This document shows positions 33,706 through 43,227 of a stretch of 64,000 bases of DNA, in pieces (position 1 is the first letter of the stretch; each line of letters opens with the position of its first letter). The position numbers and the translations under genes are program-made. The notes under the pieces were generated by a model. It was not told where the DNA came from and made no database searches. It saw nothing but the letters and a program-made list of their open reading frames with translations. Source of the stretch: Deltaproteobacteria bacterium (lineage in GTDB: Bacteria > Desulfobacterota > DSM-4660 > Desulfatiglandales > Desulfatiglandaceae). The stretch covers positions 1 to 64,000 of the forward strand of contig JAFDIV010000002.1 in assembly GCA_019307815.1 (NCBI GenBank), in the 5' to 3' direction.

Positions 33706-34478
33706 CTACATTTCCATACGGGCTTTCGTTTCTCCAGAAAGGCCTTTATCCCTTCTTCGGCATCTTCTGTAACACAGAGGGCTGCAAACACCTCATTGGA
33801 ATACTCCAGGGCCTTTCCGTATTCCATATCCGACATGCCGTAAAAGGCCCTCTTGCCCATTTGCAAGGCAAGGGGGCTTTTTTCCGCCAGCTTTCGGGCA
33901 AGCTCCATTGTGGCCTCTTCCAATTTCTCTGCCGGCACCACCTTATTAACTAGGCCCCATTGCTCTGCCTCATGGGCATCAATCACATCGCCTGTCAGCA
34001 GTAGCTCAAGGCACCGTTTCCTCCCAATGGATCTGGACATGGGTACAGCAGGTCCCATGCAGAAAAGCCCAACATTGATGGCAGTGGTCCCTATTTTTGT
34101 CCCCTCGGCTACTACCGCCAGATCACAGGCCGCAATGAGTCCTGCCCCGTTTGCCACGGCAAATCCATGGGCAGAGGCAATGACAGGCTTTTTCATATAG
34201 GCGATGACGTGTGACATCCTTTCCATCAGGGAGATCCACTCATAATACTCCCGCTGGGTCTTTCCAAAGTATTCCGACACATCAATCCCCGCGGAAAAGC
34301 CCTTACCGGCCCCTTTGATTACCACGACCCGGATATCTTCGTCATTGTCCAGGTTGATCAGCGCTTGATTAAGCTCGGTGGCAAGTTGGGTGTTGAAGGT
34401 GTTTAGTTGTTCAGGTCGGTTAAGGGTAATGATGCCTATCTGCTCCGAACGGTCAATAATTATGCTTTGCTCTGCCAT
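33702..34478 (-). CDS. Enoyl-CoA hydratase/isomerase family protein (crotonase)
   Basis: 258 residues, standard length. The oxyanion-hole segments GKGFSAGIDVSEYF (about 61-74) and ANGAGLIAACDLAVVAEG (about 110-127) are intact. The position usually holding the second catalytic Glu of hydratases is not obvious, so isomerase, dehydratase or hydrolase activity is possible. ATTGTATACCTCCTGG (plus strand) shows GGAGG in front of its start. Coupled to the downstream kinase-like protein. Substrate unknown. Confidence 0.9.
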   Translation of the reverse strand: MAEQSIIIDRSEQIGIITLNRPEQLNTFNTQLATELNQALINLDNDEDIRVVVIKGAGKGFSAGIDVSEYFGKTQREYYEWISLMERMSHVIAYMKKPVIASAHGFAVANGAGLIAACDLAVVAEGTKIGTTAINVGLFCMGPAVPMSRSIGRKRCLELLLTGDVIDAHEAEQWGLVNKVVPAEKLEEATMELARKLAEKSPLALQMGKRAFYGMSDMEYGKALEYSNEVFAALCVTEDAEEGIKAFLEKRKPVWKCR

Positions 34479-34504
34479 TGTATACCTCCTGGAATATGGG
34501 TGTG

Positions 34505-35107
34505 TTAACCGTTTATCAACCGAACCAAGGCATGGTCAGAGAAGTAGTCGATGATATTCAGGCATCCATAGTCCTGGTGGATATTGAACATATTGGTCAG
34601 CTCCAATCCCAGTGCATGACACAGAATAACGCGGTTTACTGCCCCATGGGCTACGATGATAACCTGTGCCTTTATATGTTTTTTCAATATCTTGTTGAAA
34701 CAGCTCATTACCCGGCGGCTGAGGTGTTCCACTGATTCCGCGCCCCCTGGCGGCGCGTAGTGGAGGAGATCCCTTCCCCTTTTTTCCAACTCGTCGGGGA
34801 ATCTTTCCCTGATCTGTTGAAGCGTCATCCCCTCCCACTCACCAAAATACATCTCACGTAGGTCTTTCAGTGGATAAAGGGGGGCGTCGTGGTACCGGCA
34901 GATGATCTTGGCTCCTGCCACAGACCGCTTGAGGTCACTACAATACACAGCACAGACATCCACAAAGCGGAGCTGTTGGGCCAGCTTTTCCATTTGGAGA
35001 TAACCAATCTCGGTCAAATCAATGTCTGTGTGGCCATAGATGGTAAAATTCTCAAAACCGTTTACCTGGCCGTGCCTTATCAAGTAAATCCTGGTATGTT
35101 CTGTCAT
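34505..35107 (-). CDS. Histidine phosphatase family protein
   Basis: 200 residues. IYLIRHGQVNG (about 8-18) carries the catalytic Arg-His-Gly, DIDLTEIGYLQMEKLAQQL follows (key DLTEIG), and the second conserved His is in IIVAHGAVNRVIL. The family includes phosphoglycerate mutase-like enzymes and alpha-ribazole phosphatase (CobC); GEWEGMTLQQI is the conserved EWEG-type motif. The substrate cannot be settled; no cobalamin genes are adjacent. Confidence 0.88.
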   Translation of the reverse strand: MTEHTRIYLIRHGQVNGFENFTIYGHTDIDLTEIGYLQMEKLAQQLRFVDVCAVYCSDLKRSVAGAKIICRYHDAPLYPLKDLREMYFGEWEGMTLQQIRERFPDELEKRGRDLLHYAPPGGAESVEHLSRRVMSCFNKILKKHIKAQVIIVAHGAVNRVILCHALGLELTNMFNIHQDYGCLNIIDYFSDHALVRLING

Positions 35108-35222
35108 AGGTTGCGATCATAATGGGGGTGGCCTTTCTTGTCAATTAATTTGGCCTTTATATCAGAGGCGCAATGGTGTATAAGCACATAACTTCTTTTG
35201 GTAAGGAGGCCATAAGAGCGCA

Positions 35223-35495
35223 TTGGCAAAGAAAGACTGCTTCGGAATCCTAGACAGGGTATTTCCGGTAGGCGATCAGGGGCTACGGGAGGTGCCTCCC
35301 ACATGCTTTCAGTGCCCTGAGCGGACCGAGTGCCTAAAGGCGGCCCTTGCCACCCAAGAGGGTGTGTCCTTTCGCATGGAGTTGCTTGATCGCCGATCTC
35401 CAAGAGGTTTTGTGGAAAGGCTCAAGAGATGGTCTGAACGGAAGGCCCTCAGCCGTTCTATGGAGCAGAGAAAGGATTCCAACCATGACCATTGA
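35223..35495 (+). CDS. Small cysteine-motif protein of unknown function
   Basis: 90 residues from TTG 35223; no ATG is available, and AAGGAGG (35203-35209) lies 13 bases upstream, a rather long distance. The N-terminal half has CFGILDRVFPVGDQGLREV and CFQCPERTECLKAAL, a C-x2-C-x5-C pattern that could bind zinc or a cluster. The C-terminal third is basic. It overlaps the start of the Yip1 protein by 11 bp, so they form one transcript. I do not recognise the family. Confidence 0.6.
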   Translation: MAKKDCFGILDRVFPVGDQGLREVPPTCFQCPERTECLKAALATQEGVSFRMELLDRRSPRGFVERLKRWSERKALSRSMEQRKDSNHDH

Positions 35496-36303
35496 GATCA
35501 AATGTCCTTATTGTGGTTTTTCGAGGCATGTGCCCAAGGAAAAGATCCCTCCGAATGCCAAATGGGCTGTGTGTCCGCGGTGCAGGCAGCGATTTGAGTT
35601 TTACCAGGACATTCGTTTCGAGGAAGCTGGCCCTGAGGGCACGGAAAAGGGTCCCCGGCACCGCCAGGCCTCTCCATGGGAGAGGCGTGGGGAACTGGGG
35701 TTTTGGCAGGCTGCAAGCCAGACCTTTAAGGGTGTCATGTTCGCTCCGGATAAGCTTTTCAGCCAGCTTAGTTTTGAAGCAGGGAAAAAGGAGCCCCTTG
35801 CCTTTGGTCTGTTGGCGGGGTCCATAGGCAGTATGTTCGGGTTTTTTTGGCAGTTGGTTTTGGTTTCACTGGGGGTGGTGGCCTTTGGCCCTCCTATCCT
35901 GGGACACCTTGGGATGTGGTTCATTTTTCTTATGATGATCGTCATTGTGCCCATTTTGGTGCTTGTGGGGCTCTATGTGTATGCGGGTGTGCTTCACCTC
36001 CTGTTGCTGATTGTGAGGGGGGCGCAAAATGGCTTTGAGGCCACGTTTCGCGTCGTATGCTTTTCCCAGGCAACCCAGATTCTCGGGATTGTGCCCTTTT
36101 TAGGGGGATGGGTCGCGGGCATCTGGCAGTTGATTGTACAGATCGTAGGGCTTAAGGAGATCCATGAGACCTCCTATTTGCGGGTCATAATAGCATTTTT
36201 GATACCCGTGATTCTGGTGATATTGTTTGTACTGGCTGTGGTTATCCCCCTGGTGATTTATCTGGTGGGGAAGGCTGGAACAGGGCTCCCATGGCAATGG
36301 TAG
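35485..36303 (+). CDS. Zinc-ribbon plus Yip1-domain membrane protein
   Basis: 272 residues from ATG 35485 (MTIEIKCPYCGF), preceded by AAAGGA; earlier in-frame starts add antisense-like sequence within the previous gene. An MJ0042-type zinc ribbon (CPYCG...CPRCRQRFEF, residues 7-34) is followed by a linker and a Yip1-type domain with about five hydrophobic helices (GFWQAASQTFKGVMFAPDKLF, then membrane segments). Function unknown. The 3' end overlaps the antiporter gene, so the three genes 35223-37241 are probably co-transcribed. Confidence 0.8.
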   Translation: MTIEIKCPYCGFSRHVPKEKIPPNAKWAVCPRCRQRFEFYQDIRFEEAGPEGTEKGPRHRQASPWERRGELGFWQAASQTFKGVMFAPDKLFSQLSFEAGKKEPLAFGLLAGSIGSMFGFFWQLVLVSLGVVAFGPPILGHLGMWFIFLMMIVIVPILVLVGLYVYAGVLHLLLLIVRGAQNGFEATFRVVCFSQATQILGIVPFLGGWVAGIWQLIVQIVGLKEIHETSYLRVIIAFLIPVILVILFVLAVVIPLVIYLVGKAGTGLPWQW

Positions 36304-37241
36304 TGTTGTATTTCCTGGTGGGAATGGGCCTTCTCTATTTCGGGTCCGAATGGATGGTGCGGGGAGCTTCGGGCCTGGCCCTGTCCTTCAACATAAGGCC
36401 TGTGATTGTGGGCCTTACGGTAGTGGCTTTTGCCACTTCGGCACCCGAACTTGTGGTGAGTCTTATTGCCGCCATAAAAGGATCAAGCGGTGTGTCGCTT
36501 GGGAACATACTTGGGAGCAATGTGGCCAATCTGGGGCTGGTGATGGGACTGAGCGCTGTGGCCAGCCCCTTATCCGTTGAACCGAATTTGCTGCGCCGTG
36601 AGATGCCCTTTATGCTCATGGTGACGTTCCTTTTTTGGATCTTGTGTATGGACGGCCGGATCGGGAGATTGGACGGTATCATCCTGGTGGGGTGCTTGGG
36701 GGCCTTCTTGACCATGAGTGTCCTTACAGCGAAAAGTCCAACCTCAAAAATTGTAGTCCGTGATAGGCTGGGGAAAAAAACAGGTATATGGTATCTGTTT
36801 CAATTGTCGGCAGGAACACTGGGATTGGTGGCGGGAGCCAATTGGATGGTTCGTTCCGCAATACTGATGGCTCGTGCCTTGGGGCTCAGCGAGGTTTTCA
36901 TAGGGCTATCTATCGTGGCGGTAGGAACATCCTTGCCGGAGCTTGCAACATCGGTGGTGGCAGGCATTAAGGGCGAGTCGGATATTTCTATCGGCAATGT
37001 GGTGGGTAGCAATATATTTAATATATGCCTGGTAATAGGAACAGTGGGGTTGTTTCACCCCATGACCATTGAAAGCCGACTCCTGAGGTTCGAATTTCCG
37101 GCCCTAGTTGTTTTGTCGTGTATACTTTTTGTGTTTTCCAGTACTGGCAAACGCTTGAATAGGTTGGAGGGGTTGTTTTTTGTGTTGGGTTTTTGCCTCT
37201 TTGTTGCCATATCATTTTTATTCTCTAAAGGGGGACCATGA
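36291..37241 (+). CDS. CaCA-family Na+/Ca2+ antiporter (YrbG-like)
   Basis: 316 residues with about ten hydrophobic helices in two homologous halves. The alpha-repeat motifs are clear: FATSAPELVVSLIAA and GNILGSNVANLGLV in the first half, VGTSLPELATSVVAG and GNVVGSNIFNICLV in the second. It exchanges Ca2+ (or K+) for Na+ or H+ across the inner membrane. It starts 13 bp before the end of the Yip1 gene. An Rnf complex elsewhere in the window could provide a Na+ gradient. Confidence 0.9.
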   Translation: MAMVVLYFLVGMGLLYFGSEWMVRGASGLALSFNIRPVIVGLTVVAFATSAPELVVSLIAAIKGSSGVSLGNILGSNVANLGLVMGLSAVASPLSVEPNLLRREMPFMLMVTFLFWILCMDGRIGRLDGIILVGCLGAFLTMSVLTAKSPTSKIVVRDRLGKKTGIWYLFQLSAGTLGLVAGANWMVRSAILMARALGLSEVFIGLSIVAVGTSLPELATSVVAGIKGESDISIGNVVGSNIFNICLVIGTVGLFHPMTIESRLLRFEFPALVVLSCILFVFSSTGKRLNRLEGLFFVLGFCLFVAISFLFSKGGP

Positions 37242-37438
37242 TCTGAGAAGATGCATGTAAATGAAAGCCAAATAGACAACCCTAGGATATCGCCCCAAGT
37301 CCCACGACTAATCATTGCCTATCCAAGACAAGAATCATTAAATGTATTGGCTGCTATTTACCCTGAATCCTATTGGATAATGTTGGCTGGACGGGATAAT
37401 TCCGGTCTGAACGATTTAGTGCACCAAGTTATGGAATA

Positions 37439-39568
37439 ATGGCAAATACAATAAACTACAAGAAAGTCTTGAACCCGGCACAGTTGGAAGCGGTAATGAC
37501 CCTGGAAGGCCCGGTTCTGGTGATCGCCGGGGCTGGAAGCGGAAAGACGAGAACCCTTGTTTACCGAGTGGCCCGGCTTGTGGAGACCGGTGTGGACCCG
37601 GAGTCCATCCTGCTTCTTACCTTTACCCGCAAGGCAGCCCAGGAGATGTTGGACAGGGCTGCCAGCCTTTCGGATCCGCGATGCCGGTTGGTCTCAGGGG
37701 GCACCTTCCACTCCCTTGCCCATCGCGTGTTGAGGAAATACCCGGACCTGGTGGGGTTTGAACGGACCTTCACCATCCTGGACCGCTCGGATATGGAGGA
37801 GATTCTACAGTCCTTGGTAAAGGAACTAAAGACCTCCAATAGCTGTACCAGGGTTCCCAAGAGGGGTACCTTGGCCAATATATTGAGCAAGGCGGCCAAC
37901 TTGGAGATTCCCATTGAGGAGTTGATCACAAGGGAATATCCCCAGTTCATGGATTTTACTCCAATGGCCGTGAATCTATACAAGATATATTCCAGGTATA
38001 AGAAGCAAAACCAGTTGATGGACTACGATGACCTTATACTAAATTTGAGGATGCTTCTTGCCACAAACAAGGTGCTTCGGGATCAGCTTTCAGAGCAATA
38101 CCGCTACATTATGGTGGATGAGTACCAGGACACCAATAAGATCCAGGCAGACATCGTAAGATGGCTGGCCCACCAACACCATAATGTAATGGTAGTGGGG
38201 GATGACTCCCAGTCCATTTACTCGTTCCGGGGCGCCAATTACAGAAACATGTTTGACTTCCCCAATCTTTTCCCTGGCACAAAGGTGATCAAACTTGAGG
38301 AAAATTATCGGTCAACCCAACCCATTTTGACCTTTACCAATGCCTTGATGGACAGGGCGGAACAAAGATATACCAAGTGCCTGTTTACCAGACGGGAGGG
38401 TGGAGCGCTTCCACGGCTGGTAAATACACGCACAGAGCCGGAGCAGGCATTGTTCGTGTGCAGGGAAATAAAGGAGAGGCTGAGCCGAGGCTTTGGCCTT
38501 AAGGACATTGCTGTGCTATTTAGGGCAGCCTACCATTCCTTTGAACTGGAGCTGGAGCTCGCAAGGCAGAGTATCCGGTACATCAAGGTGGGCGGTTTCA
38601 AGTTCATGGAGTCGGCCCATATTAAGGATCTGCTGGCCCATTTCAGAGTGATTTTGAACCCGGACGACCTAGTGAGCTGGGGGCGAATCCTGCGCCTTGT
38701 GCATAATATCGGGCAGGCCAAGAGTGAGTCCATTATCAGATGGATGAAAGAAAAATCAGTGGCCCCAGGGGCCATAGGGCAGTGGCCCGGCGCAGGCAGG
38801 GCTGAGCAGGGGCTAAAGGCCCTCTCTGAGCTGCTTTCTGTCTTGGATAAAGGGAATTGCGCCCCAAAGACGGCCGTGGAAAAGACCCTGGAGTATTACA
38901 GGCCCGTTTTGGAGGAAAGGTACGACGATTATCCAAAGCGGGAGAGGGAGCTGGAGCAGCTCATCCTTATGGCCAGCAGGTACAAGAGCTTGGGGAGTTT
39001 CCTGGATGACCTGGTGCTAGAGCCTCCCACCAGCGTGGCAGATATGGACCCCGGGGCGAGGGGAGAGGCACTCACCCTGTCAACGGTGCATTCGGCAAAG
39101 GGCCTGGAGTGGCCCGTGGTCTTTATCATTTGGGTGATGGATGGGCGGTTCCCTTCTTCCAAGGCCTACGGTGATCCCCTTGCACTGGAGGAAGAACGCA
39201 GGCTCATGTATGTGGCCGCCACAAGGGCAAAGGACGAGCTGATTCTTTGCTATCCAGCCCAGGAGGCAGCCCCTTCATGGCAATTGGGATGGGCCGGTTC
39301 TCAGGGGGGACTTTCCTGCTTTATACGGGATCTGCCCTTCAGCGTGCTTGCCCATGAGGTCAGTGGAATGCCCCAGAGGCAGCAGGCAAATAGTGTTGAT
39401 GATATTCCTGGGGATTCGGAATTTTCGCCAGGCGACAGGGTGAATCATCCAGCCTTTGGTGCAGGGGTGATCTCTCGGCTGGTGGGACAGGACAAGGTGG
39501 AGGTGCTCTTCAGGAATGTGGGCCGCAAATTGCTCCATCTGGCCTATACCACATTAGATAAGGTATGA
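37439..39568 (+). CDS. UvrD/PcrA-like superfamily 1 DNA helicase
   Basis: 709 residues. All SF1A motifs are present: Q motif LNPAQLEAV, Walker A IAGAGSGKTRTL, motif Ia TFTRKAAQEM, GGTFHSLAHRVL, Walker B VDEYQDTN, motif III VVGDDSQSIYSFRGA, motif IV EENYRSTQ, motif V STVHSAKGLEW and motif VI RRLMYVAATRAKD. A 3'-5' helicase for repair or plasmid/replication restart. The C-terminus (GDRVNHPAFGAGVI) is the UvrD/PcrA tail that binds RNA polymerase. ATG 37439 overlaps the stop of a doubtful short frame (TAATG). Confidence 0.95.
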   Translation: MANTINYKKVLNPAQLEAVMTLEGPVLVIAGAGSGKTRTLVYRVARLVETGVDPESILLLTFTRKAAQEMLDRAASLSDPRCRLVSGGTFHSLAHRVLRKYPDLVGFERTFTILDRSDMEEILQSLVKELKTSNSCTRVPKRGTLANILSKAANLEIPIEELITREYPQFMDFTPMAVNLYKIYSRYKKQNQLMDYDDLILNLRMLLATNKVLRDQLSEQYRYIMVDEYQDTNKIQADIVRWLAHQHHNVMVVGDDSQSIYSFRGANYRNMFDFPNLFPGTKVIKLEENYRSTQPILTFTNALMDRAEQRYTKCLFTRREGGALPRLVNTRTEPEQALFVCREIKERLSRGFGLKDIAVLFRAAYHSFELELELARQSIRYIKVGGFKFMESAHIKDLLAHFRVILNPDDLVSWGRILRLVHNIGQAKSESIIRWMKEKSVAPGAIGQWPGAGRAEQGLKALSELLSVLDKGNCAPKTAVEKTLEYYRPVLEERYDDYPKRERELEQLILMASRYKSLGSFLDDLVLEPPTSVADMDPGARGEALTLSTVHSAKGLEWPVVFIIWVMDGRFPSSKAYGDPLALEEERRLMYVAATRAKDELILCYPAQEAAPSWQLGWAGSQGGLSCFIRDLPFSVLAHEVSGMPQRQQANSVDDIPGDSEFSPGDRVNHPAFGAGVISRLVGQDKVEVLFRNVGRKLLHLAYTTLDKV

Positions 39569-39698
39569 GGGAGCCCTTCCTTCGAGGCCTTTCACATAGA
39601 AGGTAACAGCAAGTAACAGAAAGGCACAGGCCCTAAACACACGGCACGGAGATTGACGAATACGGCACATCAGGCGCAGGGGGAAAGTTAGCACATCC

Positions 39699-40994
39699 AT
39701 GAAACAATTCAAGACCTATGAAGAGGCGGTCCGTTATCTCTATGGACTCCAAAAGTACGGTATAAAATTCGGTCTTTCAAAGACGGAGAACCTTCTGGCT
39801 GCTGTTGGCAACCCTCACAAGGGGAGGGCATATGTCCATATTGCAGGAACAAACGGCAAGGGCTCCATTGCTGCATTCCTCAGCTCCATTTTAAGCGAGG
39901 CGGGCTTTCGGGTGGGGCTGTATAGTTCGCCCCATCTGGTGCGGTTCACAGAGCGATTCAGAATCAATGGAGAGGAGATCAGCAAGGATGAGGTGATCAC
40001 CCTGGTCAATACGTTGATGGGCGCCATTGTCCAAGAGGAGCCTCCTACATTTTTCGAGGCCACAACGGCAATGGCCCTGACCTATTTTGCCAGACAGGAC
40101 ACGGATATCGCCATTATGGAGGTGGGGATGGGGGGAAGGCTTGATGCCACCAATGTGATCCGTCCCCTGATCACAGTGATCTCCAATATTGCCATGGACC
40201 ATCAGATGTTTTTGGGCAATAACCTCTGTGATATTGCCCGGGAAAAGGCGGGAATTATCAAATCACACGTGCCTCTGGTGACCGGCGTAAAACAGGGCAA
40301 GGTGGTGGAAGTGTTGAGGGAGATCTGCCGGGAGGCAAGCGCGCCCATGGTACGCCTTGGTGAGCAGGTAAGATTCCAATACCGGGATTCAAGGTTTTTC
40401 TATTATGGTCAAGGTTTGCGATTAAAGGGATTGGAACTGGGGTTGAAGGGCCGGTTTCAGGCCCGGAATGCGGCCATAGCCCTAGCTGTCACAGAGCAAC
40501 TGGGGCATAAGGGGTTTTCCGTGGGCCATGAGGCCATGGTAAAAGGACTGAGAAAGGCGTGGTGGCCCGGCCGAATGCACATTGCCTCCACACAACCCCT
40601 GATTTTGCTAGACGGCGCCCATAACCCTGAGGCCATGGGGACCCTGGCTGCAGCCGTAAAAAGGGAGTTTACCTATGGCCGGCTGATTCTTGTCGTCGGG
40701 GTTATGGAAGACAAGGAGATTGGACAAATCCTGAAACAAATCGTCCCAATGGCCCATCACGTTATCTACACAAGGCCTAGGTACTCCAGGGCAGCCACTC
40801 CGGAGAGGCTTTTTGACTATGGCAAAAACATGCACAAGTCCGCCGAAATTGTGCCTTTCCTGGACGAAGCCATAACAAAGGCGAAGCATATGGCCCAGGG
40901 AAATGACCTGATCCTTATATGCGGTTCTCTTTTTACAGTGGGTGAGGCCATGAGCCATTTGGACCCTGTCAACTACAGGCCCGAGGAACTCTAG
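39699..40994 (+). CDS. folC: Bifunctional folylpolyglutamate synthase / dihydrofolate synthase
   Basis: 431 residues. HIAGTNGKGSIAAFL (P-loop, about 47-61), SPHLVRFTERFRING (67-81), FEATTAMAL, MEVGMGGRLDATNV and DGAHNPEAM are the complete FolC signature. It adds glutamates to folates and makes dihydrofolate. The stop is directly followed by the lptD start codon with no gap, so the pair is co-transcribed. Confidence 0.95.
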   Translation: MKQFKTYEEAVRYLYGLQKYGIKFGLSKTENLLAAVGNPHKGRAYVHIAGTNGKGSIAAFLSSILSEAGFRVGLYSSPHLVRFTERFRINGEEISKDEVITLVNTLMGAIVQEEPPTFFEATTAMALTYFARQDTDIAIMEVGMGGRLDATNVIRPLITVISNIAMDHQMFLGNNLCDIAREKAGIIKSHVPLVTGVKQGKVVEVLREICREASAPMVRLGEQVRFQYRDSRFFYYGQGLRLKGLELGLKGRFQARNAAIALAVTEQLGHKGFSVGHEAMVKGLRKAWWPGRMHIASTQPLILLDGAHNPEAMGTLAAAVKREFTYGRLILVVGVMEDKEIGQILKQIVPMAHHVIYTRPRYSRAATPERLFDYGKNMHKSAEIVPFLDEAITKAKHMAQGNDLILICGSLFTVGEAMSHLDPVNYRPEEL

Positions 40995-43211
40995 ATGCCA
41001 CACAACAGGTCCAAGATATTCATTATGGCCGTGATCCTGGTGATATCGCTTGTGGCGGGCCAGATAATGGGAAGGAATCAGACCGAGTGCTCGGACCTTT
41101 TGAGAGACCTTGCTCAGCCAAAAGCCAAGGAGACACCTTGGCAGATACAGGCAAGCCGACTTGAGTATAAGGAAAAGCAAGGGCTTTATGTGGCCGAAGG
41201 GGACGTGGTCATTAAGAAGGGTGGGCAGGTCCTTAAGGCCCAAAGGGCCGTGTATGATAGGCGGAGCGGTATTGCAAAGGTGTGGGGCAATGTCCGGTTT
41301 GAAAGCCAGGGCGATGTGCTTAGTGGGGAGCGGGGCGTCTTTTATTTGAAAGAGCAGACCGGCAGGATCGAGAAAGGCCATATCTTCCTTCGTGAGAACA
41401 ACCTGCACGTCACCGGGCGGAGCATGGAGCGCCTCTCTGAGAACACCTACCGAGTAAAGGATTGTAGGATCACCACATGCGACGGCCCAAGGCCCGCATG
41501 GTCCATCACCGCCTCAGAGGTTAAGGTGACGGTGGAAGGCTATGGTACTGCCAAGCATGCAGCCTTTAGGGTAAAGGATTTCCCGGTCTTTTATTTGCCC
41601 TATTTTATATTTCCGGCCAAGACAAAACGTCAGACAGGGCTGTTGCCGCCAAGGTTCGGTTATTCAGGTAGAAACGGGGCTGATCTGGAGATTCCCTTTT
41701 TTTGGGCCATTTCAGATCAGACAGATGCCACCTTTTATCAGCGCTACATGAGCAAGCGGGGATATATGCAGGGCCTTGAGTTTCGTTATGTGATGGAAGA
41801 CCGCTCCAGGGGGACTGTCTTGCTGGATGGCATTCGAGACAGGAAAGACAAGGATCTCAATGACCCTGATGATGTGGAGCTCAGCCCTTTTGATCGCACA
41901 AACACAGGGCGCTATTGGGTAAGGGGAAGGGCCGATCAGAACCTGCCATGGGGGATTCAGGCAAGGGCGGATCTGGATTATGTAAGTGACCAGGACTACC
42001 TTAGGGAGTTTACAGGCGGGCTTTTCGGCTACGAGGCCAGGCCTGATTTGGAAGAGAAATGGGGCAGGCCGCTGGAGGAGAGGCTTTCGCCCCTTAGAAC
42101 CTCCACATTGCTTGTGGGTCGTCTATGGGAAGATACGAGCCTCCAGGCAAGCTCAAGCTATCATGAAAGGCCAGAGGACCCCTCACCGGATGACACGCCA
42201 CAGCCCCTCTTTGGGCTTCATTTTGCTAAACTTACAGAGGGTCTTGGGCGTTTTCCCCTCTACATGTCCATGGAAACAGACTACGAACATGTATGGCGGG
42301 ATTATGGGGAAAAGGGCCATGAGGTTAGAATAACCCCGGAGTTTCGGTTGCCCCTCCGTCTTGGCCATTACTTGGAGATGGAGCCTTCCCTGTGTTTCAG
42401 GTACGATGGGCGATGGGTTGAGGAAGATAGGGATAAAACGGATGATGGTTGGCAGAGGGATTATCAGGCGGACATGAGATTGTCTTCGAGGCTGGAAAGG
42501 GTCTTTGACGTGTCAACAGGCCATATCACCAAGTTAAGGCACACCATATGGCCTACCCTGACCTATACGTTTCATGCCCTTCAAGAGGGGGGCAAGGGGG
42601 AGGCCTGGTTTGATCCTGCGGCGGACAAGGGAAAGGTGAATAGGCTTACCCTGTCTGTGGAAAATCACCTGGATGCAAGACGTGAAACCAAGCAAGGGGG
42701 GGTGACATACCAGAGGTGGGCCTCCTTGACCCTGTCTCAGTCATATAATATTGATGAGGTGCGAAGGGCCTCAGAGCCAGGGGTGAAGAGAAGACCCTTT
42801 GACCCACTCAGCATATCTTTCACGCTCAAGCCCCTAAAACCGCTGGATATCTATTGGACTGCCCAGTGGGATCATTATGCACACGATTTCACCAGCAATG
42901 ACCTGTCTGCAGAACTCTGGATGGAGCGGGGCGGGGGCCGCAGGGATCACTATAAGATGGAATATCAGACCGCAAAGGGCCAATACAGAAACTTGAACCT
43001 TTCCGTGGATGTGGGCCTTGTATATGGGTTTTCCGTGGGTGGCTCGCTACAAAAGGATTTCTACGCAGATCAAGATATTTCAACCAGTGGATGGGTAAAC
43101 TACCAATCCCAGTGTTGGGGTGTGAAGCTGGTTGCTGAAAGGGAAAATGATGATACCCGTTTCATGGTCTTCTTTGAGCTTAAGGGATTAGGGGAAATCC
43201 GCACTTGGTAA
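40995..43211 (+). CDS. lptD: LPS assembly outer-membrane protein LptD
   Basis: 738 residues. A signal anchor or peptide (about 8-27, with basic start NRSK) is followed by the periplasmic OstA-type jellyroll (ASRLEYKEKQGLYVAEGDV, VWGNVRFESQGDVLSG) and a C-terminal outer-membrane barrel (LPPRFGYSGRNG, FQRY-type strands, ending in an aromatic-rich strand). Two cysteines (CRITTC) precede the barrel. It inserts lipopolysaccharide in the outer leaflet, so the cell has an LPS-bearing outer membrane. Follows folC without a gap; the 3' end faces the DUF368 gene. Confidence 0.92.
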   Translation: MPHNRSKIFIMAVILVISLVAGQIMGRNQTECSDLLRDLAQPKAKETPWQIQASRLEYKEKQGLYVAEGDVVIKKGGQVLKAQRAVYDRRSGIAKVWGNVRFESQGDVLSGERGVFYLKEQTGRIEKGHIFLRENNLHVTGRSMERLSENTYRVKDCRITTCDGPRPAWSITASEVKVTVEGYGTAKHAAFRVKDFPVFYLPYFIFPAKTKRQTGLLPPRFGYSGRNGADLEIPFFWAISDQTDATFYQRYMSKRGYMQGLEFRYVMEDRSRGTVLLDGIRDRKDKDLNDPDDVELSPFDRTNTGRYWVRGRADQNLPWGIQARADLDYVSDQDYLREFTGGLFGYEARPDLEEKWGRPLEERLSPLRTSTLLVGRLWEDTSLQASSSYHERPEDPSPDDTPQPLFGLHFAKLTEGLGRFPLYMSMETDYEHVWRDYGEKGHEVRITPEFRLPLRLGHYLEMEPSLCFRYDGRWVEEDRDKTDDGWQRDYQADMRLSSRLERVFDVSTGHITKLRHTIWPTLTYTFHALQEGGKGEAWFDPAADKGKVNRLTLSVENHLDARRETKQGGVTYQRWASLTLSQSYNIDEVRRASEPGVKRRPFDPLSISFTLKPLKPLDIYWTAQWDHYAHDFTSNDLSAELWMERGGGRRDHYKMEYQTAKGQYRNLNLSVDVGLVYGFSVGGSLQKDFYADQDISTSGWVNYQSQCWGVKLVAERENDDTRFMVFFELKGLGEIRTW

Positions 43212-43227
43212 GATTGTTTTTGTGCTC

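Noticed and set aside
37251..37439. 62-codon frame before the UvrD-like gene
   Set aside because: It overlaps the helicase start as TAATG, which could mean coupling, but it has no good ribosome binding site and no recognisable protein features.
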